Source: Paenibacillus bouchesdurhonensis
Lineage (GTDB): Bacteria > Bacillota > Bacilli > Paenibacillales > Paenibacillaceae
DNA: 64,000 nucleotides
Assembly (NCBI RefSeq): GCF_900155685.1
Contig: NZ_LT732548.1
Coordinates: 1,098,033 to 1,162,032, forward strand
Direction of reading: 5' to 3'
Both the position numbers and the translations under genes were made by a program. Below are positions 34,718 through 43,727 of this stretch, one piece after another. Position 1 is the stretch's first letter. Each line of letters starts with the position of its first letter. The notes beneath the pieces are model-generated. The model saw only the letters and a program-made list of their open reading frames with translations. It was not told where the DNA came from and ran no database searches.

Positions 34718-35686
34718 TTAAAGACTATACTTACTTTGTCTCCAAAAGAAGAAGTAGGATAAGGATAAACACAGGGTAAATACAAAAAACAATAGCGATA
34801 TTGATGTGAAGTAATTGATTGGAACGGGCTTAAATAGTTGGAATCTGCCTTTAAAATCAAATATTTGATGAGCGAGGACGGAGATCATATTTCTAATGTC
34901 GTATTTCCCTATAATTGGGATTATTAAATCGTATACAAAAAATATAATTACAGGCAACAGAGCGGCTTTAAATAAAAGGCCAAGAACAAACCCTATCGTG
35001 GAAAACAGTAGGCTAATCGCAAGACTAAAAATAATCTGCAGAATAAGGCGATTATTCGTTATATTTAGATTCATTTTCAGAAGATCTTCAGAAGACAGGC
35101 TGCTGACTATTCCGTTATATAGTAAGTTGCCGGCTGCGTATGATATGAGAAGAGTACATGTAAATATGATGAAGACTCCCGCATATAGGGAGAAGAGTTT
35201 TGCCGATATGATTTTTGGCCAGCTATATTGAGCTGCCTTTATTTTTATAGTCTCATATTTATAATCATAGGTTGAAATGTATATCGAATACAGAGCAAAG
35301 ATGATAGGAAAAAAAATAAAGGTCATCCACTCCAATGTTTGCGTAATGGCTGCCCCACCCTTTAATAATTGAATAGCCTTCTCGGCTTCCTCAAATCGAT
35401 AACGAACAGGATTATCAATCATTTCTGTACTATCACTTTTTTTAATATTTACGGGCATTTTCATCATGCTTTCTACATCCATACCTTCCTCCTTGTATAG
35501 GTTATAGGTTCTGATATAGAAATCATAGGCTCCTTCGGCTTTGGTCTGTAATCCATATAAATTAAGTAGAGATACTAAGATAGAAACAAGTATAGACACC
35601 GTTAGAAGGTGGGAGTACCATTGATATTTTAATTCTCTTCTACTCATGCTTAAGATGCTGTTTGTAAATTTCACGAATATCACCAC
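34718..35686 (-). CDS. ABC transporter permease, unknown substrate
   Basis: Up to 322 residues with about six membrane helices in the ABC-2 style: one near residue 30, then a large external loop (about 50-115), and five in the C-terminal half. The codon use and base composition are clearly more AT-rich than most of the window. The start is uncertain: GTG at 35686 or GTG at 35677 behind GGAAGGTG, or ATG at 35647 without a clear site. Any choice overlaps the end of the ATPase gene. It is the third gene of a cassette that starts with a secreted protein. Confidence 0.75.
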   Translation of the reverse strand: MVIFVKFTNSILSMSRRELKYQWYSHLLTVSILVSILVSLLNLYGLQTKAEGAYDFYIRTYNLYKEEGMDVESMMKMPVNIKKSDSTEMIDNPVRYRFEEAEKAIQLLKGGAAITQTLEWMTFIFFPIIFALYSIYISTYDYKYETIKIKAAQYSWPKIISAKLFSLYAGVFIIFTCTLLISYAAGNLLYNGIVSSLSSEDLLKMNLNITNNRLILQIIFSLAISLLFSTIGFVLGLLFKAALLPVIIFFVYDLIIPIIGKYDIRNMISVLAHQIFDFKGRFQLFKPVPINYFTSISLLFFVFTLCLSLSYFFFWRQSKYSL

Positions 35687-36329
35687 CTTCCACCTGCTTG
35701 AAATTATCTATTTGAACTGCGGATCGGTCGTTAAGAATGATAAGCTTATCAATAATGGGAGAATAGTATTCAAAATGATGCCCTATTGCTAAGATCGTAG
35801 TATCGACGGAAAGCTTACTTAACAAGCTTTGTAGTTCTATTAGAGAATCATAGTCCAAGCCATTAGAAACTTCATCTAAAAAAAGGAATTTAGGGCGATT
35901 AAGTAACGCGATCATTAAGCTTAATTGTTTCTTTTGTCCGAAGGAGTAGCTTTTAACCTTCTTTTTTAATATTTCTGCTGTAAGATTGTTGGATATTAAG
36001 TTCTTATCTGATAGAAGTATATCGTTATTAATTGCAGAAACAGTTTTAACCAATAATTTTATATTCTGATGACCTGTCAAATTAGGATATAAAGGCGAGC
36101 TATCGTAAATAACGAAGATCTCCTCCCTTATAACATTCAAAGGCAGGTTTTCATATTTAATGTCGCCGTCGAAGTCCTCTAAATGGAGCATACACTTGAG
36201 CAGTGTAGTTTTTCCTGAACCATTAGGTCCTGTTATAAAGGTTATTTTGTTCTTAGGAATTTCCAAATTAATATTCTGTAATACTGTCTTTTTTCCATAT
36301 GCTTTTGTTAATCCGCTTATAGTGATCAT
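35640..36329 (-). CDS. ABC transporter ATP-binding protein
   Basis: 229 residues. Walker A is GPNGSGKTTLLKCML, Walker B FLFLDEVSNGLD, and the switch histidine lies in AIGHHFE. The signature motif is degenerate: SFGQKKQL instead of LSGGQ. That is common among peptide and self-immunity exporters but may lower activity. The ATG at 36329 has TGGAGG upstream; a longer reading to 36362 lacks a site. It pairs with the overlapping permease gene. Only one ATPase and one permease are present, so a homodimeric or heteromeric exporter is likely. Confidence 0.85.
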   Translation of the reverse strand: MITISGLTKAYGKKTVLQNINLEIPKNKITFITGPNGSGKTTLLKCMLHLEDFDGDIKYENLPLNVIREEIFVIYDSSPLYPNLTGHQNIKLLVKTVSAINNDILLSDKNLISNNLTAEILKKKVKSYSFGQKKQLSLMIALLNRPKFLFLDEVSNGLDYDSLIELQSLLSKLSVDTTILAIGHHFEYYSPIIDKLIILNDRSAVQIDNFKQVEGGDIREIYKQHLKHE

Positions 36330-36348
36330 TAGGTTCCTCCACATACAC

Positions 36349-36386
36349 AAAACAACGACCATTTCGTTTAAAATGGCCGATGTTTT
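36349..36386 (-). terminator. Hairpin between the secreted-protein gene and the ABC genes
   Basis: AAAACA/TGTTTT and CCATTT/AAATGG nest to form one stem. On the minus strand it ends in TTGTTTTGTG. Placed 16 bases after the secreted-protein stop, it is probably a partial terminator that lowers ABC expression compared with the first gene. Confidence 0.6.
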
Positions 36387-36401
36387 GCAATTAGATTATT
36401 A

Positions 36402-36932
36402 TTAATAGTTTGTAGCTGATCCGTCTTTATATACTTTTAAGTAGTCGGAAAAGTCAGTCTCATATACAGTAACATCACCCCATGGTGTGACCACACCCGC
36501 ACCAATGGTCGTTTCAGATAGGTAGATGTGATATGAGGCAGCGGAAGACTTTTGCTTGGTAATCCCATTTGTTCTTACAATGTTAGGAAAGACATACCCT
36601 GATTTTTGGTGAGCATCACTAGATGTTATTTGAGTTGAATTTGCTGTCCAGTCTACTATAGCATCAGACCATGCTAAAAAGGAGCCTCTCGTTAATTTAA
36701 AACTATAAGAAGATACAGAACTTACAGCGGAAGTAGAGATACGTGTGTTTAGAGAATCACTTTTTTTAGTAATACTTGTTCTTACCTGTTTTGCGCTGTT
36801 AATTACCTCCAACTGTTCAGGTGTGAGGTTTTCAGTACCTAATGCAAATGTAGGGGAAGTAGAAAGTAACAAACCTAACGACAGCGCACAAGCAGTAATA
36901 GACTTGTAAAATTTACCGCAAAACACAATCAT
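36402..36932 (-). CDS. Secreted protein of unknown function, linked to ABC genes
   Basis: 176 residues, family not recognised. A Sec signal peptide (KSITACALSLGLLLS, cut near TFALG) leads to a mature chain of about 145 residues without cysteine. It begins with a short helix (ENLTPEQLEVINSAKQVRTS), then a serine/threonine-rich, beta-looking region with WSDAIVDWTANS and a C-terminus KVYKDGSATNY. The ATG at 36932 is six bases after AAAAGG; the ATG at 36938 abuts it. Composition is AT-rich, like the ABC genes downstream. A bacteriocin-like or self-directed secreted effector is possible but not shown. Confidence 0.7.
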   Translation of the reverse strand: MIVFCGKFYKSITACALSLGLLLSTSPTFALGTENLTPEQLEVINSAKQVRTSITKKSDSLNTRISTSAVSSVSSYSFKLTRGSFLAWSDAIVDWTANSTQITSSDAHQKSGYVFPNIVRTNGITKQKSSAASYHIYLSETTIGAGVVTPWGDVTVYETDFSDYLKVYKDGSATNY

Positions 36933-36958
36933 CACCATCCTTTTGTATTATATTTCCT

Positions 36959-36967
36959 ATTATACCA
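36959..36967 (-). promoter_or_regulatory. Extended -10 promoter of the secreted-protein cassette
   Basis: On the minus strand the sequence reads TGGTATAAT, an extended -10 element, in a very AT-rich region 27 bases upstream of the start codon. No good -35 is visible. Confidence 0.55.
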
Positions 36968-37218
36968 TATAATATATTTACTTGTGTTACATATTTGTAA
37001 ATTATTGTAATTATATTAAAAATTAGATTTTTGAATCTGTAAATTAAAGATTAAGAAAGATACTGAAGAGACAGTAAAGTCGATTCCTCATTCAGAGTTG
37101 ATATAATATGATAGGAACTGGGACGAGAGTTACAAAACTGAACCTGGATTGCTTTATTTACGGTTAAAAAAATGGTTGTAATATAGCGAGAAATAAAGAG
37201 GTTTTGAAAGGAACGATC

Positions 37219-39537
37219 ATGCAACAGGAACATCACTTTTTCTTAAGAAAAAAACAGCAAATTGCTGTTCAGCTCAATGAAGTGCAGCAGCAAGCGGTGC
37301 TGCATACGGAAGGCCCGCTGCTTTTGCTTGCGTCGCCAGGCTCGGGCAAGACGACGACCCTGCTGATGCGGATCGGCTACCTGATCGAGGAGAAAGGGGT
37401 GCAGCCATCGCGAATTAAGGCGATTACCTTCAGTCGGGCTTCGGCTGGGGATATGAAGGAGCGGTATAAGCGTTTTTTTCCGGAGCTGCCGTCCGTAGAC
37501 TTTTCGACGATTCATAGCCTGGCCTTTGAAATTGTGCGAGAGTATTTCCGTACAGAAAATATCATCTTCCAGATTGTCGAAGGTCATGGAGCGACTCAGG
37601 ATGTTGAAGCGGTAGAAGCCGGCGATTCGTCGGCTCCCTTATTGCATAAGAAATTGATATTGCGCGATATATTTAGGGTGGTTGCGGGAGAGAACGTCAC
37701 GGATGATCAATTGGATGAGTTAACAACTTACATCAGCTATATTAAAAATAAAATGATTCCGGAAAGAAAATGGGGCGATGTGCCCTGCGGCGTGCGTCAT
37801 GCGCATCGAATCCTTAGCGAGTACGAGAGGTTTAAGCGCGAGCATCCGAGCGGGCTGCTTATCGATTTTGACGATATGCTGACGCTGGCTAATGAAATTT
37901 TAAGCAAAGAGGCCCGGCTGCTCCGCAAATATCAACAGCGCTACGACTATATGCTTACGGACGAAAGCCAGGATACTTCGCTGGTACAGCATGCAATCAT
38001 CGAGCAGCTCGTGATAGAGCATCGGAACCTGTGCGTCGTAGCGGATGACGATCAATCGATCTATAGCTGGCGGGGGGCGGAGCCGTCATACCTGCTGGAG
38101 TTCCGGCAAGTGTACCCGGAGGCGCGGATTCTGTATATGGAGCAGAACTATCGCTCTTCGGGAAATATTGTCGAAACAGCCAATCAGTTTATCCAACGGA
38201 ACAAAAATCGCTACGATAAAAAAATGTTCACGCGCAACGACGAGGGACAGCCGATCTCCCTCAAGACTCTGCCCGACTATAAGCAGCAAACGAAGTACTT
38301 AGTCGAGGAAATCCGCAAGCTGGGCAATCTGGGCGAAGTAGCCGTGCTTTATCGGAACAATTCTTCTTCCATTGATCTGATGAATCAATTTGACCGTGCC
38401 GGGATTCCGTTCTATGTGCGTGATGCGGACAATCGCTTTTTCTCGCATTGGGTGGTGCAGGATATTCTCAATTTCATGAGGATGTCGTATACGGATCGGA
38501 GGCCTGATATTCTTGAAGCCATTCATACGAAGTTTAACGGCTATATTACGAAGCAGCAGATGGCTGCTTTAAAGGAAATTAACAATAACGAGTCCGTATT
38601 TGATAATTTGTTGAATTACGTGCCATTGCAGGACTATCAGCAGAGACAGCTGCCGCAGTGCAAATGGATCTTTGAGCAAATGAAAGGCATGCCGCCTTTG
38701 GAGGCGATCGATGTCATCCGAACGAAACTGGGCTATGACAAAGCTCTCGATAAAATGTGCGAGCGTCTTGGTTTCCGGAAGGAATATTTGCTAGGCATAC
38801 TAAATTCGCTAGAGGAGATTGCGGAGTCCTTGCATTCGATGGAGGAATTTGCGCAGCGCCTCAAGCATTTGGAGGCCTTATTGAAATCCTCCAAATCCAG
38901 AAAAGGCCAGCATGCTGTCACGTTCTCGACCTTTCACAGCGCCAAAGGCTTGGAGTTCAAGCATGTATACATGGTTGATTTGATCAACGGCATCCTACCA
39001 TCGAAGGAGGATTTGAGGGATCGGGCGGGAGACCGGAATAGCGAACTGATGGAGGAAGCGGCACGGCTGTTCTATGTCGGTATGACAAGAGCTAAGACAC
39101 AGCTTGAGATGCTGACTTATCAGCAAAGAGAGGGAGAGAAGACGACGGAATCCGCATTCCTAACCGAGGTGCGGGCGATTTTGAATCCTCCGCAGCTTCG
39201 GGTGACTCTAAATTCTGAGCGGCAGACATACAGCGGCTCTAGGGCAGGAGCTTCTTCCGGCGGGACAGCGACTGGCACGGCAGCTTATACGGTTCCAATA
39301 GCTGCCGCGGCTCCGGCTCCCTCGTTTAACGCGAATACGATTCGGGCGCTAGTAGATTTAGCCCCAGGTATGCAGGTTGTCCACCTTGCATTTGGTTTGG
39401 GAAAGGTAACGAATATTTCCGGGCCAACCGACCTGATTGAAATTCAGTTTGCTGCTGGCGTCAAGCGGCTGTCGGTTCGTACTTGCCTGGATATGGGGCT
39501 GCTTGAAGTGCCGGAGCCAGTGGAGATATTGAAGTGA
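37219..39537 (+). CDS. UvrD/PcrA-like superfamily 1 DNA helicase
   Basis: 772 residues. Motif I ASPGSGKTTTLLMRIGYL, motif II LTDESQDTSL, motif III VADDDQSIYSWRGAE, motif IV MEQNYRSSGNIV, motif V TFHSAKGLEFKHVYMVDL and motif VI RLFYVGMTRAKTQLEML are all intact. This resembles YjcD of Bacillus, a UvrD-like helicase of uncertain role in repair. A low-complexity Ala/Gly/Thr linker (about 675-710) precedes a C-terminal domain with a PcrA-like RNA-polymerase-binding Tudor fold (PGMQVVHLAFGLGKVTNISG). The ATG at 37219 has AAAGGA upstream; TTG at 37204 overlaps the site region. Confidence 0.92.
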   Translation: MQQEHHFFLRKKQQIAVQLNEVQQQAVLHTEGPLLLLASPGSGKTTTLLMRIGYLIEEKGVQPSRIKAITFSRASAGDMKERYKRFFPELPSVDFSTIHSLAFEIVREYFRTENIIFQIVEGHGATQDVEAVEAGDSSAPLLHKKLILRDIFRVVAGENVTDDQLDELTTYISYIKNKMIPERKWGDVPCGVRHAHRILSEYERFKREHPSGLLIDFDDMLTLANEILSKEARLLRKYQQRYDYMLTDESQDTSLVQHAIIEQLVIEHRNLCVVADDDQSIYSWRGAEPSYLLEFRQVYPEARILYMEQNYRSSGNIVETANQFIQRNKNRYDKKMFTRNDEGQPISLKTLPDYKQQTKYLVEEIRKLGNLGEVAVLYRNNSSSIDLMNQFDRAGIPFYVRDADNRFFSHWVVQDILNFMRMSYTDRRPDILEAIHTKFNGYITKQQMAALKEINNNESVFDNLLNYVPLQDYQQRQLPQCKWIFEQMKGMPPLEAIDVIRTKLGYDKALDKMCERLGFRKEYLLGILNSLEEIAESLHSMEEFAQRLKHLEALLKSSKSRKGQHAVTFSTFHSAKGLEFKHVYMVDLINGILPSKEDLRDRAGDRNSELMEEAARLFYVGMTRAKTQLEMLTYQQREGEKTTESAFLTEVRAILNPPQLRVTLNSERQTYSGSRAGASSGGTATGTAAYTVPIAAAAPAPSFNANTIRALVDLAPGMQVVHLAFGLGKVTNISGPTDLIEIQFAAGVKRLSVRTCLDMGLLEVPEPVEILK

Positions 39538-39635
39538 CCGAGGAGGTACAAACCTGGAGTTAGTCCGTCTTTTTCGTGGCTGTCCTGCATAAACTTGGTG
39601 ATGAAGCAATTGAAGTGCTGCCTGGGGGGATGGAG

Positions 39636-40397
39636 ATGCGATTTAGAAGGGGATGGCATAGTCGGAGAAGAAGGGGCAGGCTCACTAGAGGAAATATATG
39701 GTCTATTGCGATAATCGTCGTCATCGTTGCCTTCGTCATGTTTGGCCAATACGTCGAACGAAATATGATCGGGCCCATTAAGCATCTCGCCCAAATCCGG
39801 GTGAAGCAAATTGCCACCGAATCGATCAATGAGGCCATTACAGCCCAGGTGGCCAACCGCGAGCAAATCGATAATCTTATCGATTGGAAGACTGATTCCT
39901 CCGGCAAAATCTCTGGATTTATGCTCAATTACTCGGCTCATATGCAAATTACGTCCGATACGATTCAGACGGTTCGCTCAACGTTGGACGAAGTGTCCAG
40001 ACTGTCAGAGCACATCCCGCTCGGTCAGGCGCTCGGAAGCCCCATACTGGCCTCCTTCGGCCCGAATATACCGATACGCATTGAGCCAAAGGGTGATGTG
40101 AAGGTAGATTTAAATACCCGCCGCCAAGAGGCGGGGATCAATATGATTCTCGTTGAAGTGTTTTTGCGCGTGCGGACGGAGCTTGCTGTCGTGGTGCCTT
40201 TTGACATGGGGGCGCAAGCTGTGGAGACCGAAATACCAGTATCCTACATGCTGGTGGTCGGCGACGTTCCGATGTACTACTACGATAGCAAAGGCAATCC
40301 CGTTGGAGATCATGGCGTGAGCGCGCCAAATATTGCTTTGCCGTCCCTTCCTAGCAAGACAGGCACAAGCCATGGCACAGAAGCGGAGCAGGAGTAA
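39636..40397 (+). CDS. yunB: Sporulation protein YunB
   Basis: 253 residues, the same length as Bacillus YunB. A basic N-terminus (RFRRGWHSRRRRGRL) and one membrane helix (about 20-40) precede an extracellular domain with SGFMLNYSAHMQITSDTIQ and IPLGQALGSPILASFGPNIP. It is made in the mother cell in Bacillus. The ATG at 39636 follows GGGGGG by six bases; a longer reading from 39576 is unsupported. lytH and lipA-yutD nearby correspond to the Bacillus yun/yut neighbourhood. Confidence 0.9.
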   Translation: MRFRRGWHSRRRRGRLTRGNIWSIAIIVVIVAFVMFGQYVERNMIGPIKHLAQIRVKQIATESINEAITAQVANREQIDNLIDWKTDSSGKISGFMLNYSAHMQITSDTIQTVRSTLDEVSRLSEHIPLGQALGSPILASFGPNIPIRIEPKGDVKVDLNTRRQEAGINMILVEVFLRVRTELAVVVPFDMGAQAVETEIPVSYMLVVGDVPMYYYDSKGNPVGDHGVSAPNIALPSLPSKTGTSHGTEAEQE

Positions 40398-40419
40398 ACG
40401 GACAATCGATGAAATGTAA

Positions 40420-40449
40420 GGCGTCTTTCATTTTGAAGGACGTCTTTTT
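40420..40449 (+). terminator. yunB terminator
   Basis: GGCGTCTTTC pairs with GAAGGACGTC (two G-T pairs), loop of five bases, followed by TTTTTA. Confidence 0.85.
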
Positions 40450-40496
40450 ACTTTGTGGATAGTCCTTGTGAGATCGAGAAAGTCCATCGGTATGAG

Positions 40497-41342
40497 CTAA
40501 TTGTTATGTTCCTCCTCCTTGCTGATCTGAGCCTGGCGATAATGCTTGGGAGAAAGGCCTTTTGCTTTTTTGAAAATTTTTGAAAATAGCAGAGGATCTT
40601 CGTAGCCGACTGACCGGGCGATGTCGCCAATGGATAAAAGCCGATTGTTCATCAGCTCGCAGGCTTTGCCGATCCGATATTGTATAAGGTATTGCTGCAG
40701 GCTGGAATGCGTCCGTTCCTTAAAAATAGAGCATAAATAACTGCGATCAAGTCCAACGAACGCGGCGATTTGTGCGATGCTGATTTGATTCGCATAGTTG
40801 ATTCCGACGAAGTCGAGCACTTTCTGCACGTAGAAGTCGCGGCGATCCGTCCTGCTGTCCTTAAGCTCCTGATGCGGGTTCGATTCGATCATATGGGCGA
40901 ATAAGGCATAGAGCAGCGAGTTCAACAGCAATTCCCGGCCATACGCCAGCCCCTTGGAATCATGCATTTGTGCAATATAACGGTGAGCAACTGAGGGGTC
41001 TATCCGGGAAAGAATAGGAGAATTGACGGACAGTCCGGCTTGGTGGAGAAAGTGACCGGCTTGCACCCCTTGAAAGCCCACCCAGCAGTAATGCCAAGGC
41101 GACTGTTGGTCTGCTTCGTAGTAGGTGACCGTTCCCGGATAAATGAGAAAAGCCTCCCCTTTGCCCAATAAATATGTGCGGCCGTCGGCCTCGAATCTCC
41201 CACAGCCCTCCAGGATGAAATGAATCAGGTAATGATCCCTCACAGCGGGCCCATGATGATGGAGAGGGGCGCATTGCTCGATGCCATATTGGTTAATGTG
41301 CAAATCCCGGAGCGATGTGCTGCCAGCCAAGTATTCGATCAT
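40497..41342 (-). CDS. AraC-family transcriptional regulator
   Basis: 281 residues. The N-terminal cupin domain (AraC-binding) includes HHHGPAVRDHYLIHFIL and GKGEAFLIYPG. The C-terminal double helix-turn-helix is complete: QISIAQIAAFVGLDRSYLCS, then SIGDIARSVGYEDPLLFSK and the F-K-K-x-G-L-S-P-K-x-Y-R signature. It is divergent from the alpha-galactosidase gene and resembles MsmR/RafR sugar regulators. Activation of the neighbouring gene by alpha-galactosides is the natural inference. Confidence 0.9.
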   Translation of the reverse strand: MIEYLAGSTSLRDLHINQYGIEQCAPLHHHGPAVRDHYLIHFILEGCGRFEADGRTYLLGKGEAFLIYPGTVTYYEADQQSPWHYCWVGFQGVQAGHFLHQAGLSVNSPILSRIDPSVAHRYIAQMHDSKGLAYGRELLLNSLLYALFAHMIESNPHQELKDSRTDRRDFYVQKVLDFVGINYANQISIAQIAAFVGLDRSYLCSIFKERTHSSLQQYLIQYRIGKACELMNNRLLSIGDIARSVGYEDPLLFSKIFKKAKGLSPKHYRQAQISKEEEHNN

Positions 41343-41451
41343 AGGGCCATCCCTTCTTTAATCTTAATCGCAAGTGCCAACATCTAGTAACATACCATAT
41401 TTATAGAACGATGTTCCATGTACGTTGAGCAGCCGCTTTCGATAAGATAAT

Positions 41452-41465
41452 GGAAAGTGCTTTAA
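41452..41465 (+). promoter_or_regulatory. Possible catabolite (cre) site upstream of alpha-galactosidase
   Basis: GGAAAGTGCTTTAA matches the palindromic form TGAAAGCGCTTTCA at 11 of 14 positions. It lies 35 bases before the start codon, where CcpA could repress. One central base differs, so it is only a candidate. Confidence 0.4.
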
Positions 41466-41499
41466 CTCACGTATTAATTTTGAATGGAGAGGGATGTTC

Positions 41500-43659
41500 A
41501 TGGCTATTCACTATTATGATGCAGAAGGAATCTTTCATCTGCAGTCGCAGAATATGAGTTATGTTATTCAAATAGTAAACGGTTTTCCAGTACATGCGTA
41601 TTGGGGCAAAAAATTAGGTTTAGACGATTCTCCGGGCAGTTTTATTGACCTGTCAGGAAATCTGTCGCTCGACCGCCTGCCGCAGGAATATCCTCAGTAT
41701 GGATCGGGTGATTTTCGCAATCCGGCTTATCAGGTTCGGTTGGAGGATGGAAGCCGGATCACGGAGCTTGTCTATGAGGGATACGAAATACGGGACGGAA
41801 AACCGGAATTATGCGGGCTTCCCGCTGTATATACGGAGAGCGGGGAGGAAGCGCAGACACTGGAACTGAGGCTGCGTGACGCTTATAGCGGCCTTGTCGT
41901 GAAGCTAAGCTATAGTGTATTTGCACAGTTCGATGCCGTGGCCCGTTCGGTGCTCTTCGAGAACGCAGGCAAGCAGTCCCTGCAGCTTCTAAGGGCGCTT
42001 AGCGCGAGCGTAGATTTACCAGCGGCGGATTATGAGATGATCTATCTGGCTGGAGCCTGGTCGCGGGAAGCGCAGCTTCAGCGTCGCCCGTTGGGAACGC
42101 AGGGCGGAACAACGATTGAGAGCCGCAGGGGCAACAGCAGCCATCAAATGAATCCGTTTATCGCCATCGCATCTCCCGGAATAGGTGAGGATCAAGGAGA
42201 GGTCTATGGTTTCAGTCTTGTTTATAGCGGCAATTTCGTTGCCAGCGCGGAAGTTGATTCATTTCAGAGCACAAGGGTCAGCCTAGGCATTAATCATTTC
42301 GATTTTGCATGGCAACTGCTTCCCGGACAAACGTTTCAGACACCGGAGGCGGTCATGGTCTATTCGTCGGAGGGACTGGGGGGCATGTCTCGAACCTACC
42401 ACCGAATGTACCGAACACGGCTGTGCCGGGGGATATACCGAGACCGGGAGCGGCCGGTATTAGCCAACAATTGGGAAGCAACCTATTTCGATTTCAACAC
42501 GGAGAAGCTTGTGCAAATCGCCCAGGCAGGATCCGAGCTCGGCATTGAGTTGCTTGTGCTTGATGATGGCTGGTTCGGCAAGCGTGATAACGATAGAACT
42601 TCGCTGGGAGATTGGACGCCGGATTTGAGAAAGCTTCCGGGAGGACTTGGTGGACTCGCTAATGAGATCACTGCCCTCGGCCTGCGGTTTGGCCTATGGG
42701 TGGAGCCGGAGATGATCTCGCCGGAGAGCGAGCTATACTGTAAGCATCCGGATTGGTGCCTGCATGTGGAGGGGCGCCGCAGGTCAGAAGCACGCTGGCA
42801 GCTTGTGCTTGACTATTCAAGGCAGGAGGTTCGCGATTATATCTATGAGACGCTTAGTGGAATATTCAGTACAGTACCGATTTCTTATGTTAAATGGGAC
42901 ATGAATCGGAACTTGACGGAAATCGGTTCCGCAACAAGCTCTCCAGAGCAGCAAACGGAAATTGCCCACCGTTATGTGCTTGGACTGTATGAGCTGCTTG
43001 AGCGCTTGACTTCCAGCTTCCCGGATATTCTGTTTGAAAGCTGCTGCAGCGGTGGAGGGCGCTTCGATCCGGGCATGCTTTATTATATGCCGCAAACGTG
43101 GACGAGCGATAACACGGATGCAGTAGATCGCCTTAAAATCCAGTTCGGTACAAGCTTGGTATATCCCGTGAGTTCGATCGGGGCTCATGTATCGGCAGTT
43201 CCCAATCATCAGGTCGGAAGAATAACCTCGCTGAAGATGAGGGGCGATGTGGCGATGTCGGGAAATTTCGGATATGAGCTCGATTTAACCAAATTTACGG
43301 ATGAGGAGAAGGAAATCGTTAAGGAACAGGTAGCGGTTTATAAAAAAGAACGAAAGCTGGTGCAGCAGGGAGATCTTTATCGACTGCTGAGCCCCTTTGA
43401 AGGAAATGAGACATCCTGGATGTTCGTTTCGCCCAATCAAGAGGAAGCGCTCATCGTTTACTTTAGAGTGATGGCTGAAGCTAATGCGCCTGGGCGGCGC
43501 CTTCGTTTGAAGGGCTTGAATCCGGATTTCCACTATGAAATCGAAGGCACAGGAAGCGTCATGCGGGGGGATCGGTTGATGTATCAAGGAGTCGCGCTGC
43601 CGCAGCTTCAAGGGGATTATGCCAGTGTTATGTACAAAATAAAGGTCGTTCATCCATAA
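41500..43659 (+). CDS. galA: Alpha-galactosidase, glycoside hydrolase family 36
   Basis: 719 residues, the usual length for cytoplasmic family 36 enzymes. It has an N-terminal beta-supersandwich, a central barrel and a C-terminal beta domain. It releases galactose from melibiose, raffinose and stachyose. Catalytic residues by family pattern are Asp467 (YVKWDMNR, nucleophile) and Asp537 (WTSDNTDAVDR, acid/base), 70 residues apart as expected. Also present are LLVLDDGWFGKRDND and SCCSGGGRFDPGML. The ATG at 41500 is preferred (GGAGAGGG six bases upstream). No transporter is adjacent. Confidence 0.95.
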   Translation: MAIHYYDAEGIFHLQSQNMSYVIQIVNGFPVHAYWGKKLGLDDSPGSFIDLSGNLSLDRLPQEYPQYGSGDFRNPAYQVRLEDGSRITELVYEGYEIRDGKPELCGLPAVYTESGEEAQTLELRLRDAYSGLVVKLSYSVFAQFDAVARSVLFENAGKQSLQLLRALSASVDLPAADYEMIYLAGAWSREAQLQRRPLGTQGGTTIESRRGNSSHQMNPFIAIASPGIGEDQGEVYGFSLVYSGNFVASAEVDSFQSTRVSLGINHFDFAWQLLPGQTFQTPEAVMVYSSEGLGGMSRTYHRMYRTRLCRGIYRDRERPVLANNWEATYFDFNTEKLVQIAQAGSELGIELLVLDDGWFGKRDNDRTSLGDWTPDLRKLPGGLGGLANEITALGLRFGLWVEPEMISPESELYCKHPDWCLHVEGRRRSEARWQLVLDYSRQEVRDYIYETLSGIFSTVPISYVKWDMNRNLTEIGSATSSPEQQTEIAHRYVLGLYELLERLTSSFPDILFESCCSGGGRFDPGMLYYMPQTWTSDNTDAVDRLKIQFGTSLVYPVSSIGAHVSAVPNHQVGRITSLKMRGDVAMSGNFGYELDLTKFTDEEKEIVKEQVAVYKKERKLVQQGDLYRLLSPFEGNETSWMFVSPNQEEALIVYFRVMAEANAPGRRLRLKGLNPDFHYEIEGTGSVMRGDRLMYQGVALPQLQGDYASVMYKIKVVHP

Positions 43660-43694
43660 GGAGATGTAGGACAAGTCGCATAGAAGTTGAATGG

Positions 43695-43725
43695 AACTAG
43701 CTGCTCGAGGAGCAGCTAGTTTTCA
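43695..43725. terminator. Terminator between alpha-galactosidase and lytH
   Basis: AACTAGCTGCTC and GAGCAGCTAGTT are perfect 12-base arms with a three-base loop, followed by TTTC. It lies between convergent genes and can serve both. Confidence 0.9.
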
Positions 43726-43727
43726 AC

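Noticed and set aside
35640..36329. The ABC genes as a lantibiotic immunity system (LanFEG)
   Set aside because: Only one permease is present, and no lantibiotic precursor, LanM/LanBC or two-component system is nearby.
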